From an uncultured Prevotellaceae bacterium (GTDB taxonomy: Bacteria > Bacteroidota > Bacteroidia > Bacteroidales > Bacteroidaceae): 64,000 nucleotides of DNA. The notes under the pieces are model-generated. The model was not told where the DNA came from and ran no database searches. It saw only the letters and a program-made list of their open reading frames with translations. Position numbers and translations under genes: made by a program. Where the stretch lies: NCBI GenBank assembly GCA_947305005.1, contig CAMZCM010000008.1:31817-95816 (forward strand). The letters are read 5' to 3'. Shown piece by piece: positions 37,040 through 44,811 of the stretch (position 1 is its first letter; every line of letters begins with the position of its first letter).

Positions 37040-37111
37040 TACTCCCGAGGGGAATCGAACCCCTATCTAAAGTTTAGGAAACTTCTATTCTATCCGTTGA
37101 ACTACAGGAGC
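37040..37111 (-). tRNA. tRNA-Arg (anticodon CCT)
   Basis: Read on the minus strand, a 72-nt cloverleaf fits: acceptor GCTCCTG/CGGGAGT, D stem GTTC/GAAT, anticodon stem GAAGT/ACTTT with loop TTCCTAA (anticodon CCT, decoding AGG), and T arm AGGGG-TTCGATT-CCCCT. The CCA end is not encoded. A promoter-like TACCTTTG stands 18 bp upstream. Confidence 0.93.
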
Positions 37112-37128
37112 GCCGTTATTTTCAGCGG

Positions 37129-37136
37129 CAAAGGTA
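37129..37136 (-). promoter_or_regulatory. -7 box upstream of tRNA-Arg
   Basis: TACCTTTG on the minus strand, 18 bp before the tRNA. No clear -33 element was found. Confidence 0.55.
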
Positions 37137-37185
37137 CGAAAGATTTCGGACATACATGAAGTAAGGCCTACATTTTTTCAACCTT

Positions 37186-39774
37186 TCACTTTTCTTTCTT
37201 CTTTCTCCATACGCCCCACCCGACGAGGGACAGGAACAGCACGACAAGCGCCACAAGTGCGCCATTGGCAATGGCCTCGGTGGTGTGCAGACTCTGCGGG
37301 TCAAAGCGGAATGCGATAGTATGCTTGCCGGCAGGTATCACGACGGCACGCAGGACATAGTCAGCGCGCAGCACGTCAGCGGGTTTGCCGTCGATGGTAC
37401 ACTGCCAGCCCGGATAATAGATGTCTGAGAAGATAGCCAGCCGTTCTTTCGATGTCTCAGCCTCAAACGTGAGCGCATTGGCTTCGTAAGCGATTAAAGA
37501 AAGAGAAGGTTCGGACTCTCCCCCCGCCCTCCCTATCAGGGAGGGGGCAGAATCATTTGAAAGCAGCGAACTCTCATCCTTGTTGGTAATCGCTCCCTCC
37601 CTGATAGGGAGGGCGGGGAGAGAGTCTGCAGTCCTATTGACTACAGCCGTTGTGCGCAGGTCAAAGGCTTTCAGCATAGCCAGTTCCTCGTCGGCATTGG
37701 CTGCGAGGAACACATAATCCACGAACCAAGCATTACCCATCGCCCAGGGATTCTGCACGGGGGCCGTTTGGCCGCCTTGCAGAGGCAGGATAGCATATTT
37801 GGTGTTCAGCATGTTCAGCACAGGGAAGAGCGAATCACCTCGCACACTGTCCAGACGGCCTGCTGACTGCACCACAGCTCTGTGCAATTCCATCAGTTCA
37901 GGCTGGATATAAGCCTCGATCAGTTCTTGATAGCGGCGCAGTTTGGCTGCATGGTAGCCGCCAATGCTCTTGTGCCAGTAACTGGTGGTGTTGTCGTTGA
38001 AGGTGCTGACAGAGAGGTTCACGACGCGGTAGTAGAGATCCGTGTCCTGCAGGATGGCCTCGTCGGTCGCTGTCTTCTGGAAGAACTGCTGTGCAGGTTG
38101 TGGAGCGGAGAACATCGCATCGTTGAGATAGCGCTTGTTCACGTCCCACATATCTGCGGTGCAGAGCACGATGAGACAGCCCACCATGGCCCACGCCTGA
38201 ATCTTTTTATAATGGTACGCGATGAGCACGGCGCAACCTACGAGGATGATGAGCAGCGAGCGTCCCGCATCAGCGGCAAACACAGCGCTACGCATCTCGT
38301 TGAGGTTCCTCAGAATGTCTGCCAGCATGTCCTGTGGGATATAGCCTTGTGCGACTGCATTGTTGAGCATCCCCATTTCTGAGGAACTGATGTAGTTGCC
38401 AAAGAAAGCGTCAGGCATGAGCCAGAACAACAGACAGAATCCAGCAGTGAGTGCAAGAGAAATGAAGAATGGTAACTTGTATTTTTCATTTTTCACTTCT
38501 TCATTTTTCACTATTTCTTTCAGTGCTAACATCGCCAGTAGCGGGATTGTAAACTCTGCGATAACAAGGATAGAAGCAACAGTACGGAACTTGTCGTACA
38601 TCGGCACATAGTCAAGGAAGAAGTCCGTCCAGGGCATGAAGTTGCGGCCCCATGAGAGTGTGATACTGAGCAGAGTTGCAATCAAAAGAGCCCATTTCAT
38701 CGGTCCTTTAACGATGAACAGGCCAAGAATGAAAAGGAACAGCACGAAGGCACCGACATAGACAGGACCGCTGGTACCAGGCTGCTCGCCCCAGTACTGC
38801 CCGATACTCTGATAGACAGGCATGTAGGTGGAATTTGCTTTGGCCATCGCCGTCTTGTTTTGCGTGAGGGGCAGTGAGGCGCCGCCCTTGGCATTCGGGA
38901 TGAGTAGTGTCCACGTTTCATCGATGCCGTAGCTCCAAGCCGTGATATAGCTGCGTTCCAGTCCGCTGTTGGTCTGGTCGGTGGGGTCTTTGGTCTGTTG
39001 TGTCAGCTCACTCTTGCCGCGCATCGTCTCCTTGCTGTACTCCCATGTGTGATAGAGGTTGGAAGCGTTGATGGCAATGCCAATCAGGCAGCCGAGTGCG
39101 AACGTCAGGGTGCCTTTCAGCCAACGACGCCAAGCACCACGCTGGAAGAACGCCAGTGCCATCAGCACAATGACGAAGCCGAAGTAGTAGGTCATCTGCA
39201 CGTGGTTGGAGAGGATCTGCAGCGCCATGAAGATAGCTGTGACGAGCAGTCCCCAGCCATAACGGCCGCGATAGCAGAGCACCATGCCCGCGATGGTGGG
39301 CGGGATATAGGCCAGCGTGTAGTATTTCCAGATGTGACCGGCACCTATGATGATAAAGTAGTAGCTTGAGAATGCCCATAGCACTGCACCCAATGCTGCC
39401 ATCCAAGCCTTGAAGTCGAAAGCGCGTAGCAAGATGTAGAAGCCCAGAAGCATTACGAACACCAGCACCATGTAGTCAGGGAGCCACAGTTTATACACCT
39501 GTTCCACCTTTTGCAGTTTTTCTGTCGAAGGGTATGAAGGTGCCATCTGGTAGGTGGGCATACCCGAGAACAACGTGTTGGTCCAGCGGGTGCGCTCTCC
39601 GTTGTGGCTCTTGCGATAAGCTTCCATTTCCGAGGCAGCACCAGCGCCGCCGCTATGGTCGTGGCCCGTCAGTACCAAACCTTCGGAGACAGGCTTGACA
39701 AAGTAGGCGAAAGAGAGGACGATAAAAAAGAGAATCGCCAACAGGTCAGGCAACAAAGATTTCAACTGTTTCAT
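37186..39774 (-). CDS. YfhO-family multi-pass membrane protein
   Basis: From ATG 39774 (MKQLKSLLPDLLAILFF) the protein has 862 residues with about a dozen membrane helices and a C-terminal extracytoplasmic domain ending in a last helix (IANGALVALVVLFLSLVGW). HDHSGGAGAASEMEAYRKS near the start and the YPGWQCTIDGKPADVLRADY / FRAVVIPAGKHTIAFRF region are typical of YfhO-like proteins, thought to handle lipid-linked sugars. A palindromic repeat pair is inserted in frame at about residues 717-755 and adds the LPALPIREG and APSLIGRAGGES peptides. A 7-bp repeat (38481) encodes EIVKNEEVKNEK between helices. Confidence 0.85.
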   Translation of the reverse strand: MKQLKSLLPDLLAILFFIVLSFAYFVKPVSEGLVLTGHDHSGGAGAASEMEAYRKSHNGERTRWTNTLFSGMPTYQMAPSYPSTEKLQKVEQVYKLWLPDYMVLVFVMLLGFYILLRAFDFKAWMAALGAVLWAFSSYYFIIIGAGHIWKYYTLAYIPPTIAGMVLCYRGRYGWGLLVTAIFMALQILSNHVQMTYYFGFVIVLMALAFFQRGAWRRWLKGTLTFALGCLIGIAINASNLYHTWEYSKETMRGKSELTQQTKDPTDQTNSGLERSYITAWSYGIDETWTLLIPNAKGGASLPLTQNKTAMAKANSTYMPVYQSIGQYWGEQPGTSGPVYVGAFVLFLFILGLFIVKGPMKWALLIATLLSITLSWGRNFMPWTDFFLDYVPMYDKFRTVASILVIAEFTIPLLAMLALKEIVKNEEVKNEKYKLPFFISLALTAGFCLLFWLMPDAFFGNYISSSEMGMLNNAVAQGYIPQDMLADILRNLNEMRSAVFAADAGRSLLIILVGCAVLIAYHYKKIQAWAMVGCLIVLCTADMWDVNKRYLNDAMFSAPQPAQQFFQKTATDEAILQDTDLYYRVVNLSVSTFNDNTTSYWHKSIGGYHAAKLRRYQELIEAYIQPELMELHRAVVQSAGRLDSVRGDSLFPVLNMLNTKYAILPLQGGQTAPVQNPWAMGNAWFVDYVFLAANADEELAMLKAFDLRTTAVVNRTADSLPALPIREGAITNKDESSLLSNDSAPSLIGRAGGESEPSLSLIAYEANALTFEAETSKERLAIFSDIYYPGWQCTIDGKPADVLRADYVLRAVVIPAGKHTIAFRFDPQSLHTTEAIANGALVALVVLFLSLVGWGVWRKKKEK
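37513..37627. repeat. Paired palindromic repeat inserted in the YfhO-like gene
   Basis: Two arms of about 30 bp (37513-37547 and 37592-37627) are inverted copies. Each carries its own hairpin CCCTCCCTATCAGGGAGGG. The arms are GC-rich, unlike the surroundings, and are translated as LPALPIREG and PSLIGRAGGE. Confidence 0.88.
38481..38516. repeat. Heptamer repeat inside the YfhO-like gene
   Basis: On the gene strand GTGAAAA, ATGAAGA, AGTGAAAA and ATGAAAA follow each other, encoding IVKNEEVKNEKY in a cytoplasmic or periplasmic loop. Confidence 0.78.
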
Positions 39775-39853
39775 AGTTTCATTAAATTGAAAAGCCGCGC
39801 TACCTTGTGGGCAGCGCAGCTTGTTCTTGATTTTGCGGTGAAGAGGCTGCGCC

Positions 39854-40123
39854 TTACTTACGCAGACCCAGAGCCTTGACGATGGCACGATAACGGTTGA
39901 TGTCACGTGTCTTCAGGTAGTTGAGCAGTGAACGACGCTTACCTACGAGACCGGTCAGAGCACGCTCAGTGCTGTGGTCCTTACGGTTTTGCTTCATGTG
40001 CTCAGTGAGGTGAGCAATGCGGTAGGTGAACAAAGCGATCTGACTCTCTGCGCTACCCGTGTCGGTAGTGCCCTTGCCGAACTTCTCAAAAAGTTCAGTC
40101 TTCTTAGCGGAATCTAAGTACAT
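39854..40123 (-). CDS. rpsO: 30S ribosomal protein S15
   Basis: S15 binds 16S rRNA early in 30S assembly. The 89-residue protein has FGKGTTDTGSAESQIALFTY, HLTEHMKQNRKDHSTERALT and GLVGKRRSLLNYLK, matching the whole family. It stands alone with its own promoter (40236) and a leader of about 110 nt. S15 controls its own translation through the mRNA leader in several bacteria, so a regulatory structure is possible here, though none was established. Confidence 0.97.
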   Translation of the reverse strand: MYLDSAKKTELFEKFGKGTTDTGSAESQIALFTYRIAHLTEHMKQNRKDHSTERALTGLVGKRRSLLNYLKTRDINRYRAIVKALGLRK

Positions 40124-40235
40124 AATAATTTGATGAATAATGAGTTGATAATCACATCCTTCAGGTGATGAGCCGTCGTCATCAATCGTCGTACACCCAC
40201 CCTCGAATGCACCCGTGTTTCGGGTTTAGCGGGCG

Positions 40236-40243
40236 CAAAGGTA
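40236..40243 (-). promoter_or_regulatory. -7 box of the rpsO promoter
   Basis: TACCTTTG on the minus strand gives a leader of about 110 nt. The rest of 40124-40413 shows nothing else recognisable. Confidence 0.6.
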
Positions 40244-40413
40244 AGTATTATTTGTGAATAATCATTGATTTTTAATCAATTATTTTCATCTGAGTCTAAA
40301 AAACTATCTCTTAGCTCCACAAATTCTCTCTATCCCCTATTGGGAAAAGGTAGAGAGGTATCGCGCCAAAGGTATATGCGTTGACTTGTCAGCTTTCAGT
40401 TGTTGATAGAAGA

Positions 40414-41067
40414 TTATAGTTGCCCTACTTCTATCTGGCGGACAATACGCTCAACCATTGCGTCTTCGTCTTTAGGATCATACTGTTTCTTGAGACTTGC
40501 CTTGAAGGTCCAGGCGAAGATTTGATAGAAGGTGGCGCGGGCAGGACCTAAGAAAGCTTGAACGATCTCATAAGACGATTGGTTGCACTCGCGATCTACA
40601 AGTTTAATGAGTAGCTTACCCTGTGTGAGGGTGAGCTTTTTCATTTCAGGTGTATAGGTCTTTTTGATCTCACGCTCAACAGTTTTGATGTGCTCGTCCT
40701 TCGCCTTCTTATTGGGAAGCTTTTCAAGGGTTTCATAGGTCTCTTGAAGCATCAGGTTCACTTTCTTGGCCAGTGGCAACACCTTTTTAATATTATAGAC
40801 CATACGGTCGAACTTCTGCCGTTCTCTTTTGTTTTTAAAGACCAAAGGTTTATAGACAGGTAGTTCAGGCAACAGATAAGTCCACACCGTATCGCCCACT
40901 AATGGATCGTAATATGGTTTCTTATAACGGTAAATCTTCAGGTTGATCAAATCGGGCATTTCCAAAGCATCCGAAGGTTCCAGTTCATCTTCGGTGACTT
41001 CTTCCTGTGCCCACAAAGGGATGATGGCCAAGAAGAAAATCAGGGAAAGCCCTAATCTCTTGATCAT
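40414..41067 (-). CDS. DUF4294 secreted protein
   Basis: The 217-residue protein has a signal peptide (MIKRLGLSLIFFLAIIPLWAQ). A helix-rich domain typical of DUF4294 follows: YKKPYYDPLVGDTVWTYLLP, VYNIKKVLPLAKKVNLMLQE, TLTQGKLLIKLVDRECNQSS and VQAFLGPARATFYQIFAWTF. The family is found mainly in Bacteroidetes and has no known function. It overlaps the thioredoxin-like lipoprotein by 4 bp and is the last gene of the OmpA/TPR-thioredoxin-like-DUF4294 operon. Confidence 0.85.
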   Translation of the reverse strand: MIKRLGLSLIFFLAIIPLWAQEEVTEDELEPSDALEMPDLINLKIYRYKKPYYDPLVGDTVWTYLLPELPVYKPLVFKNKRERQKFDRMVYNIKKVLPLAKKVNLMLQETYETLEKLPNKKAKDEHIKTVEREIKKTYTPEMKKLTLTQGKLLIKLVDRECNQSSYEIVQAFLGPARATFYQIFAWTFKASLKKQYDPKDEDAMVERIVRQIEVGQL

Positions 41068-42023
41068 TTCAAGTGGAATTGTTTCTTCAGTGCAGGCTCA
41101 ATATCCTGCTTCCAGTCGGTTCCGAGTGCTGTGATGGTTTGTTTCTCGTCTGTCAGCACGAAGTAAGGGATATCACAGAGCTTTAGTTGTTTGACAACGG
41201 GAGTTTCCCAAGCCTGGAAATAACAGCGTGACAGCCAAGTAATGGAGTCAAACTTGCAGGATGCTTGGTATTGGTATTTATCCGTATCCAGACTGATGCT
41301 GATAGTCTGCAAAGATTTTTTCTTGGGTTGTGACTGTGCTTCCAGTTGCCGATGTAGCTTTCGAACCTGTGGAAGGACATCACGACTCGTACGCTTCCAA
41401 GAAGACCAGAAGACCAACAGTACAGGGTGAAGGGAATCGATATGGAGAGTATCTTGGCTATCAGGCTGGTCAGGCGGCAAGACGATGGAGGGAAGCCGCT
41501 GCCCTTTCTTTAAGTTGGAATAGGAGACCCGCTTGATCATCAGTTGGCGCTTGAAATAGGTGCTGACGCGACTTTCAGGATTCTCCTTAATGAACTGTTT
41601 CATCGCTTCGGACAACGCAGCCTCAGTGTCCTGAAGATGTTCTACCCTGAAGCGGGTCAGCATGTCGTTTTCCTTGTTTCCTTTTACTTGTGTGGCTCGT
41701 AGCTGTTCCGCGTCACCTTTCATCTTGATGTTGTCACCGGGCTGGGCGAAAACAATTTGTTCGCTGAGGTTAGGGAAGATGACATAGAAGGTTGCTTCCT
41801 GAGAAAGCGGAGTTTGCCACTTGAACTGTCCATCGACCACATGGATGGTATCTGCGTGGTCAATGCCTCCATCTGTGCTGTAAATGAAAAAATCCCCCTG
41901 ACGTAGGTGTGAGAAATCGCCAATCAGACGAAATGAATCTTTTTGTGTACAAGAACAAAGTATTGCGCACAGTGCAAGGCACCATGCGCAATAAGATAAT
42001 TTGTTCTTGTAGGTAATAGCCAT
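41064..42023 (-). CDS. Thioredoxin-like lipoprotein lacking active-site cysteines
   Basis: The 319-residue protein has a lipoprotein signal (ALCAILCSC) and an N-terminal beta domain of the DUF4369 type found before TlpA-like thioredoxins (FRLIGDFSHLRQGDFFIYS). Its C-terminal half has a thioredoxin-like fold (about 185-319: VLLVFWSSWKRTSRDVLPQV). Where TlpA proteins have a WCxxC redox motif, this protein has WKRTS with no cysteine. IPYFVLTDEKQTITA is the expected cis-Pro region. It therefore cannot act as a disulfide oxidoreductase and is probably structural or binding. It lies 1 bp after the OmpA/TPR gene. Confidence 0.75.
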   Translation of the reverse strand: MAITYKNKLSYCAWCLALCAILCSCTQKDSFRLIGDFSHLRQGDFFIYSTDGGIDHADTIHVVDGQFKWQTPLSQEATFYVIFPNLSEQIVFAQPGDNIKMKGDAEQLRATQVKGNKENDMLTRFRVEHLQDTEAALSEAMKQFIKENPESRVSTYFKRQLMIKRVSYSNLKKGQRLPSIVLPPDQPDSQDTLHIDSLHPVLLVFWSSWKRTSRDVLPQVRKLHRQLEAQSQPKKKSLQTISISLDTDKYQYQASCKFDSITWLSRCYFQAWETPVVKQLKLCDIPYFVLTDEKQTITALGTDWKQDIEPALKKQFHLK

Positions 42024-42024
42024 G

Positions 42025-43719
42025 TTATTTCACGAGAGCTGCAACCTGTGCAGCATATTTAGTGAATTCCAAATCTTTTGCTGCACGGGTAGCGAGATCA
42101 GGATTGAGGCTGATAGCAGTTCGCAGGTTGCTGATCACTTGGTTGGCATCATTACGACGAGCAGCAAGGATTGCCTTCAAGTAACTGGTATAGGCATCGG
42201 CATTGCTGATATTGGCCAGTGTGTTGGCAGCGGCTGCATAGTCCCTATTTAGGATTTGAGCAAGTGCTGCACTGTTGGTGTAAACTTTGTTGAGGTTTGA
42301 CTCAGCAGCAGCATAATTGCCTTTGGCCATGTTGAGGTTACCAAGGATCTCAGTATATGTGTCAGCGGTTGTACCCTTAGCCAGAGACATCTCTGCCTTG
42401 TCGATATCACCATTGACCAAAGCCAGCAAGGCCTCGTTGGCTGCTACTTCAGCACTATTGGGATTCAGGCTCTTTGCCTTCTTGAGGTAGTTGGCGGCAG
42501 TGTTGACATCACCATTCTGATAAGCAATCTTGGCCAGGTTATTGAAGGCGCGTTCATCCTGAGGATAGATCTTGGTAATCTTCTCGTACCACTGTTTCTT
42601 CAGTTGATCGTCACTTTGCAGGTTAGCTCCATAGAGCAATTCTTCTACGTTGAGTTCACTGGGCTCATCCTGATACTGCTGGAGAATTTGCTCATCGCTG
42701 CGACCGATTACATCGTAGTTCGCGATAAGGCGTGCGCGACGCAACTCAGGAAGCACACCTTTAGCCAGTTCGTCATAGACAACACTCATGTTGCGGATCT
42801 GGCGCTCACGCTCTGCGGGATCCTGATACATGGAAAGAACACGCAGAATGACGTCCTTGTCCTGAATGGTGCTGGTGCTGACCAATTGCTGGAAGCCGTC
42901 CCAGTCCTCAGCGGTGAACTTGGTATCGACATCTGTCTTCATCTTGTTCTGCTTCAACTGCTGGGAGACATAGTCTGTGGAAGTGTCTTGACGCTTCTCT
43001 GCCAGTTTTTCGTTGAAGTCATAGCGACCTTCAGGAGAAGCGTAAGCGCTGACTTCGATGTTCTGCAGACGCAGGGTTTCCTGATTGTCGTTGATTTCCT
43101 TGAGAATCGTGATAAAATCCTTCACGCTGGTGCTGTTCAGCTCGCTGGCGCGGATATTAGCCTGATTGACGAGGTACTTGATCTGTGCCTCCTGCTTCTG
43201 GCGAATAACGCGCTGATAAGCATCTGCTGCCTGGGCAGGATGTGTAGTGCTGATGGTCTGACGTAAAAGACCGCCAGTAGAAACAATACCATAACCGACT
43301 TTCACATCAGGAAGGCTGACGGCTTTATCACCCACACGAGCATCGAAGCGCAGATAGAGGTCGCTCTTCTGCATCTCGTCTGAATAAGGGAAAGTAGCAC
43401 GTATCGTGTAGTTGCCACCTGCTTTGTAAGAAACAGTGGTACCGTTGCCCTGTACTTTCTCACCTTGGAAAGTGGTGCCGGTAGCAGTGGTCTCGCCGCC
43501 TTCGTACTTCAATACGGGAGTAACGGTGACGGTTGCCTTCTTCTTCATATACTTTTGAGGGAAGGTAGCATTGATGGTTGCAGGAACTTCAAAGCCGACA
43601 GCTTCCAGCGGAGTAGGAGTAACTCTTACATTGTCAGAACTTAAAGGACCAAATTTACTGCATGAACTGAGAATAAGTGCGCTCACTGCAGCCAAGGAAC
43701 AAATGGTAATTTTATGCAT
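42025..43719 (-). CDS. OmpA-like/TPR lipoprotein
   Basis: From ATG 43719 (MHKITICSLAAVSALILSSC, lipobox C20) the protein has 564 residues. The open frame reaches 43845, but the promoter at 43759-43766 lies inside that extension. The N-terminal part is beta-rich. A middle region has LQNIEVSAYASPEGRYDFNE and KLAEKRQDTSTDYV, resembling an OmpA-like peptidoglycan-binding fold (SPEG, N, L and R positions). The C-terminal third has tetratricopeptide repeats (YPQDERAFNNLAKIAYQNGD, LNPNSAEVAANEALLALVNG). It probably links the outer membrane to peptidoglycan. Confidence 0.75.
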   Translation of the reverse strand: MHKITICSLAAVSALILSSCSKFGPLSSDNVRVTPTPLEAVGFEVPATINATFPQKYMKKKATVTVTPVLKYEGGETTATGTTFQGEKVQGNGTTVSYKAGGNYTIRATFPYSDEMQKSDLYLRFDARVGDKAVSLPDVKVGYGIVSTGGLLRQTISTTHPAQAADAYQRVIRQKQEAQIKYLVNQANIRASELNSTSVKDFITILKEINDNQETLRLQNIEVSAYASPEGRYDFNEKLAEKRQDTSTDYVSQQLKQNKMKTDVDTKFTAEDWDGFQQLVSTSTIQDKDVILRVLSMYQDPAERERQIRNMSVVYDELAKGVLPELRRARLIANYDVIGRSDEQILQQYQDEPSELNVEELLYGANLQSDDQLKKQWYEKITKIYPQDERAFNNLAKIAYQNGDVNTAANYLKKAKSLNPNSAEVAANEALLALVNGDIDKAEMSLAKGTTADTYTEILGNLNMAKGNYAAAESNLNKVYTNSAALAQILNRDYAAAANTLANISNADAYTSYLKAILAARRNDANQVISNLRTAISLNPDLATRAAKDLEFTKYAAQVAALVK

Positions 43720-43758
43720 GGTTTTTAATATTGAAAATATTAATCTTGAAATTTTCGG

Positions 43759-43766
43759 CAAAGGTA
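43759..43766 (-). promoter_or_regulatory. -7 box of the OmpA/TPR operon
   Basis: TACCTTTG on the minus strand, about 40 bp before ATG 43719. It decides the start of the gene against the longer open frame. Confidence 0.6.
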
Positions 43767-43862
43767 CAACGAAAAAGCATGAGAAGGGGGCACAAAAGCA
43801 TAAAAAATAATTAAATGTATGAAAAAAGTATGCTTTTGCCATCAATAAGAGGATGATAAGAA

Positions 43863-44798
43863 CTAATCGACGCCTTTATGCATCAGGTTACGCGGGTGAT
43901 GTTCCATGATTTGTTCGCGTAAGCGTTGACGGTCAATATGTAAGTAGATTTCAGTAGTTCCAATCTCTTCGTGGCCCAGCATCTCCTGAATCGCGCGCAG
44001 GTTGGCGCCGCCTTCCAACAGATGCGTAGCGAAGCTATGGCGGAAGGTATGGGGAGAGACAGAGGTGCGGATGCCAGTGGCCTCACAAAGCATCTTGATG
44101 ATATGAAAAATAGTGATGCGGGAGAGCTTAGTTCCCCGGCGGCAACTCACAAAGACTGCATCTTCATGGCCCGGTTTAATGGTGAGCTGGTCACGATCCG
44201 TAAACCAGAGTTCCAATTCTTGGACGGCACGGGGAGAAATGGGAATAAGACGTTCTTTCTTGCCTTTGCCATGAACGCGGATAAAACCTTCGTTAAGAAA
44301 GAGATCGCTGATGCGAAGGCTGCATAACTCGCTTACACGCAAACCGCATGAATAAAGGGTTTCCAGGATGGCGCGATCACGCTGTCCTTCAGCCTTTGTC
44401 ATGTCTATCGCATCGATGAGCTGGTCTATTTCTTCAACGGTGAGGACATCGGGCAAGTGTTCGCCACGAGCAGGTGATTCCAGTAATTCGCAAGGGTCTT
44501 TCATCATTTCCTTTTCCAAGCAAAGGAATTTATAAAAGGTACGCACGCCCGAGAGTATGCGTGAGATGCTACGTGGGCTGATGCCCACATCCATGAGCGT
44601 AGCAGAGAAGGTCTGCAGTTGCTCCGTGGTTGCCGTACGGAAGTCAATACCTTCGTCCTCATAGAACTTCATGAGTTTGGCCAGATCTTTCAGGTAAGCA
44701 TCCAAGGTGTTCTCAGAGAAAGAACGCTCCAAATGGAGGTATTGCAGGTAACGACGAAACAAAGCTGCCTCGCCCATCAACGGGCGAGGCAGCTTCAT
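43863..44798 (-). CDS. xerD: Tyrosine recombinase XerD
   Basis: XerC/XerD resolve chromosome dimers at dif. From ATG 44798 (MKLPRPLMGE) the protein has 311 residues. It has an N-terminal SAM-like core-binding domain (LQYLHLERSFSENTLDAYLKDL) and a catalytic domain with LYSCGLRVSELCSL (first Arg), SPHTFRHSFATHLLEGGANLRAIQ (His-x-x-Arg), LGHEEIGTTEIYLH (His and the Tyr nucleophile). Length and motifs fit XerD better than an element-borne integrase. A strong hairpin covers its first codons (44764-44793), and ATG 44777 within the hairpin loop is an alternative start. Confidence 0.88.
   Translation of the reverse strand: MKLPRPLMGEAALFRRYLQYLHLERSFSENTLDAYLKDLAKLMKFYEDEGIDFRTATTEQLQTFSATLMDVGISPRSISRILSGVRTFYKFLCLEKEMMKDPCELLESPARGEHLPDVLTVEEIDQLIDAIDMTKAEGQRDRAILETLYSCGLRVSELCSLRISDLFLNEGFIRVHGKGKKERLIPISPRAVQELELWFTDRDQLTIKPGHEDAVFVSCRRGTKLSRITIFHIIKMLCEATGIRTSVSPHTFRHSFATHLLEGGANLRAIQEMLGHEEIGTTEIYLHIDRQRLREQIMEHHPRNLMHKGVD
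44764..44793 (-). terminator. Terminator-like hairpin between secDF and xerD
   Basis: GCTGCCTCGCCC (44764-44775) and GGGCGAGGCAGC (44782-44793) form a perfect 12-bp stem around ATCAAC. On the minus strand it is followed by TTTGTTT. It sits just after the secDF stop but within the first codons of xerD, so it may end most secDF transcripts and limit xerD expression. Confidence 0.7.
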
Positions 44799-44811
44799 AT
44801 TATTGGTATAA

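Noticed and set aside
36030..37070. 346-residue plus-strand open frame opposite ispG and purE, running into the tRNA
   Set aside because: It covers two certain genes and part of a tRNA, so it cannot be a real gene.
43719..43845. N-terminal extension of the OmpA/TPR protein
   Set aside because: The -7 box at 43759-43766 lies within it, and a complete lipoprotein signal begins at ATG 43719.
43863..44798. Integrase of a mobile element
   Set aside because: Length, motifs and position beside secDF fit the housekeeping recombinase XerD. No attachment sites or element genes are near.
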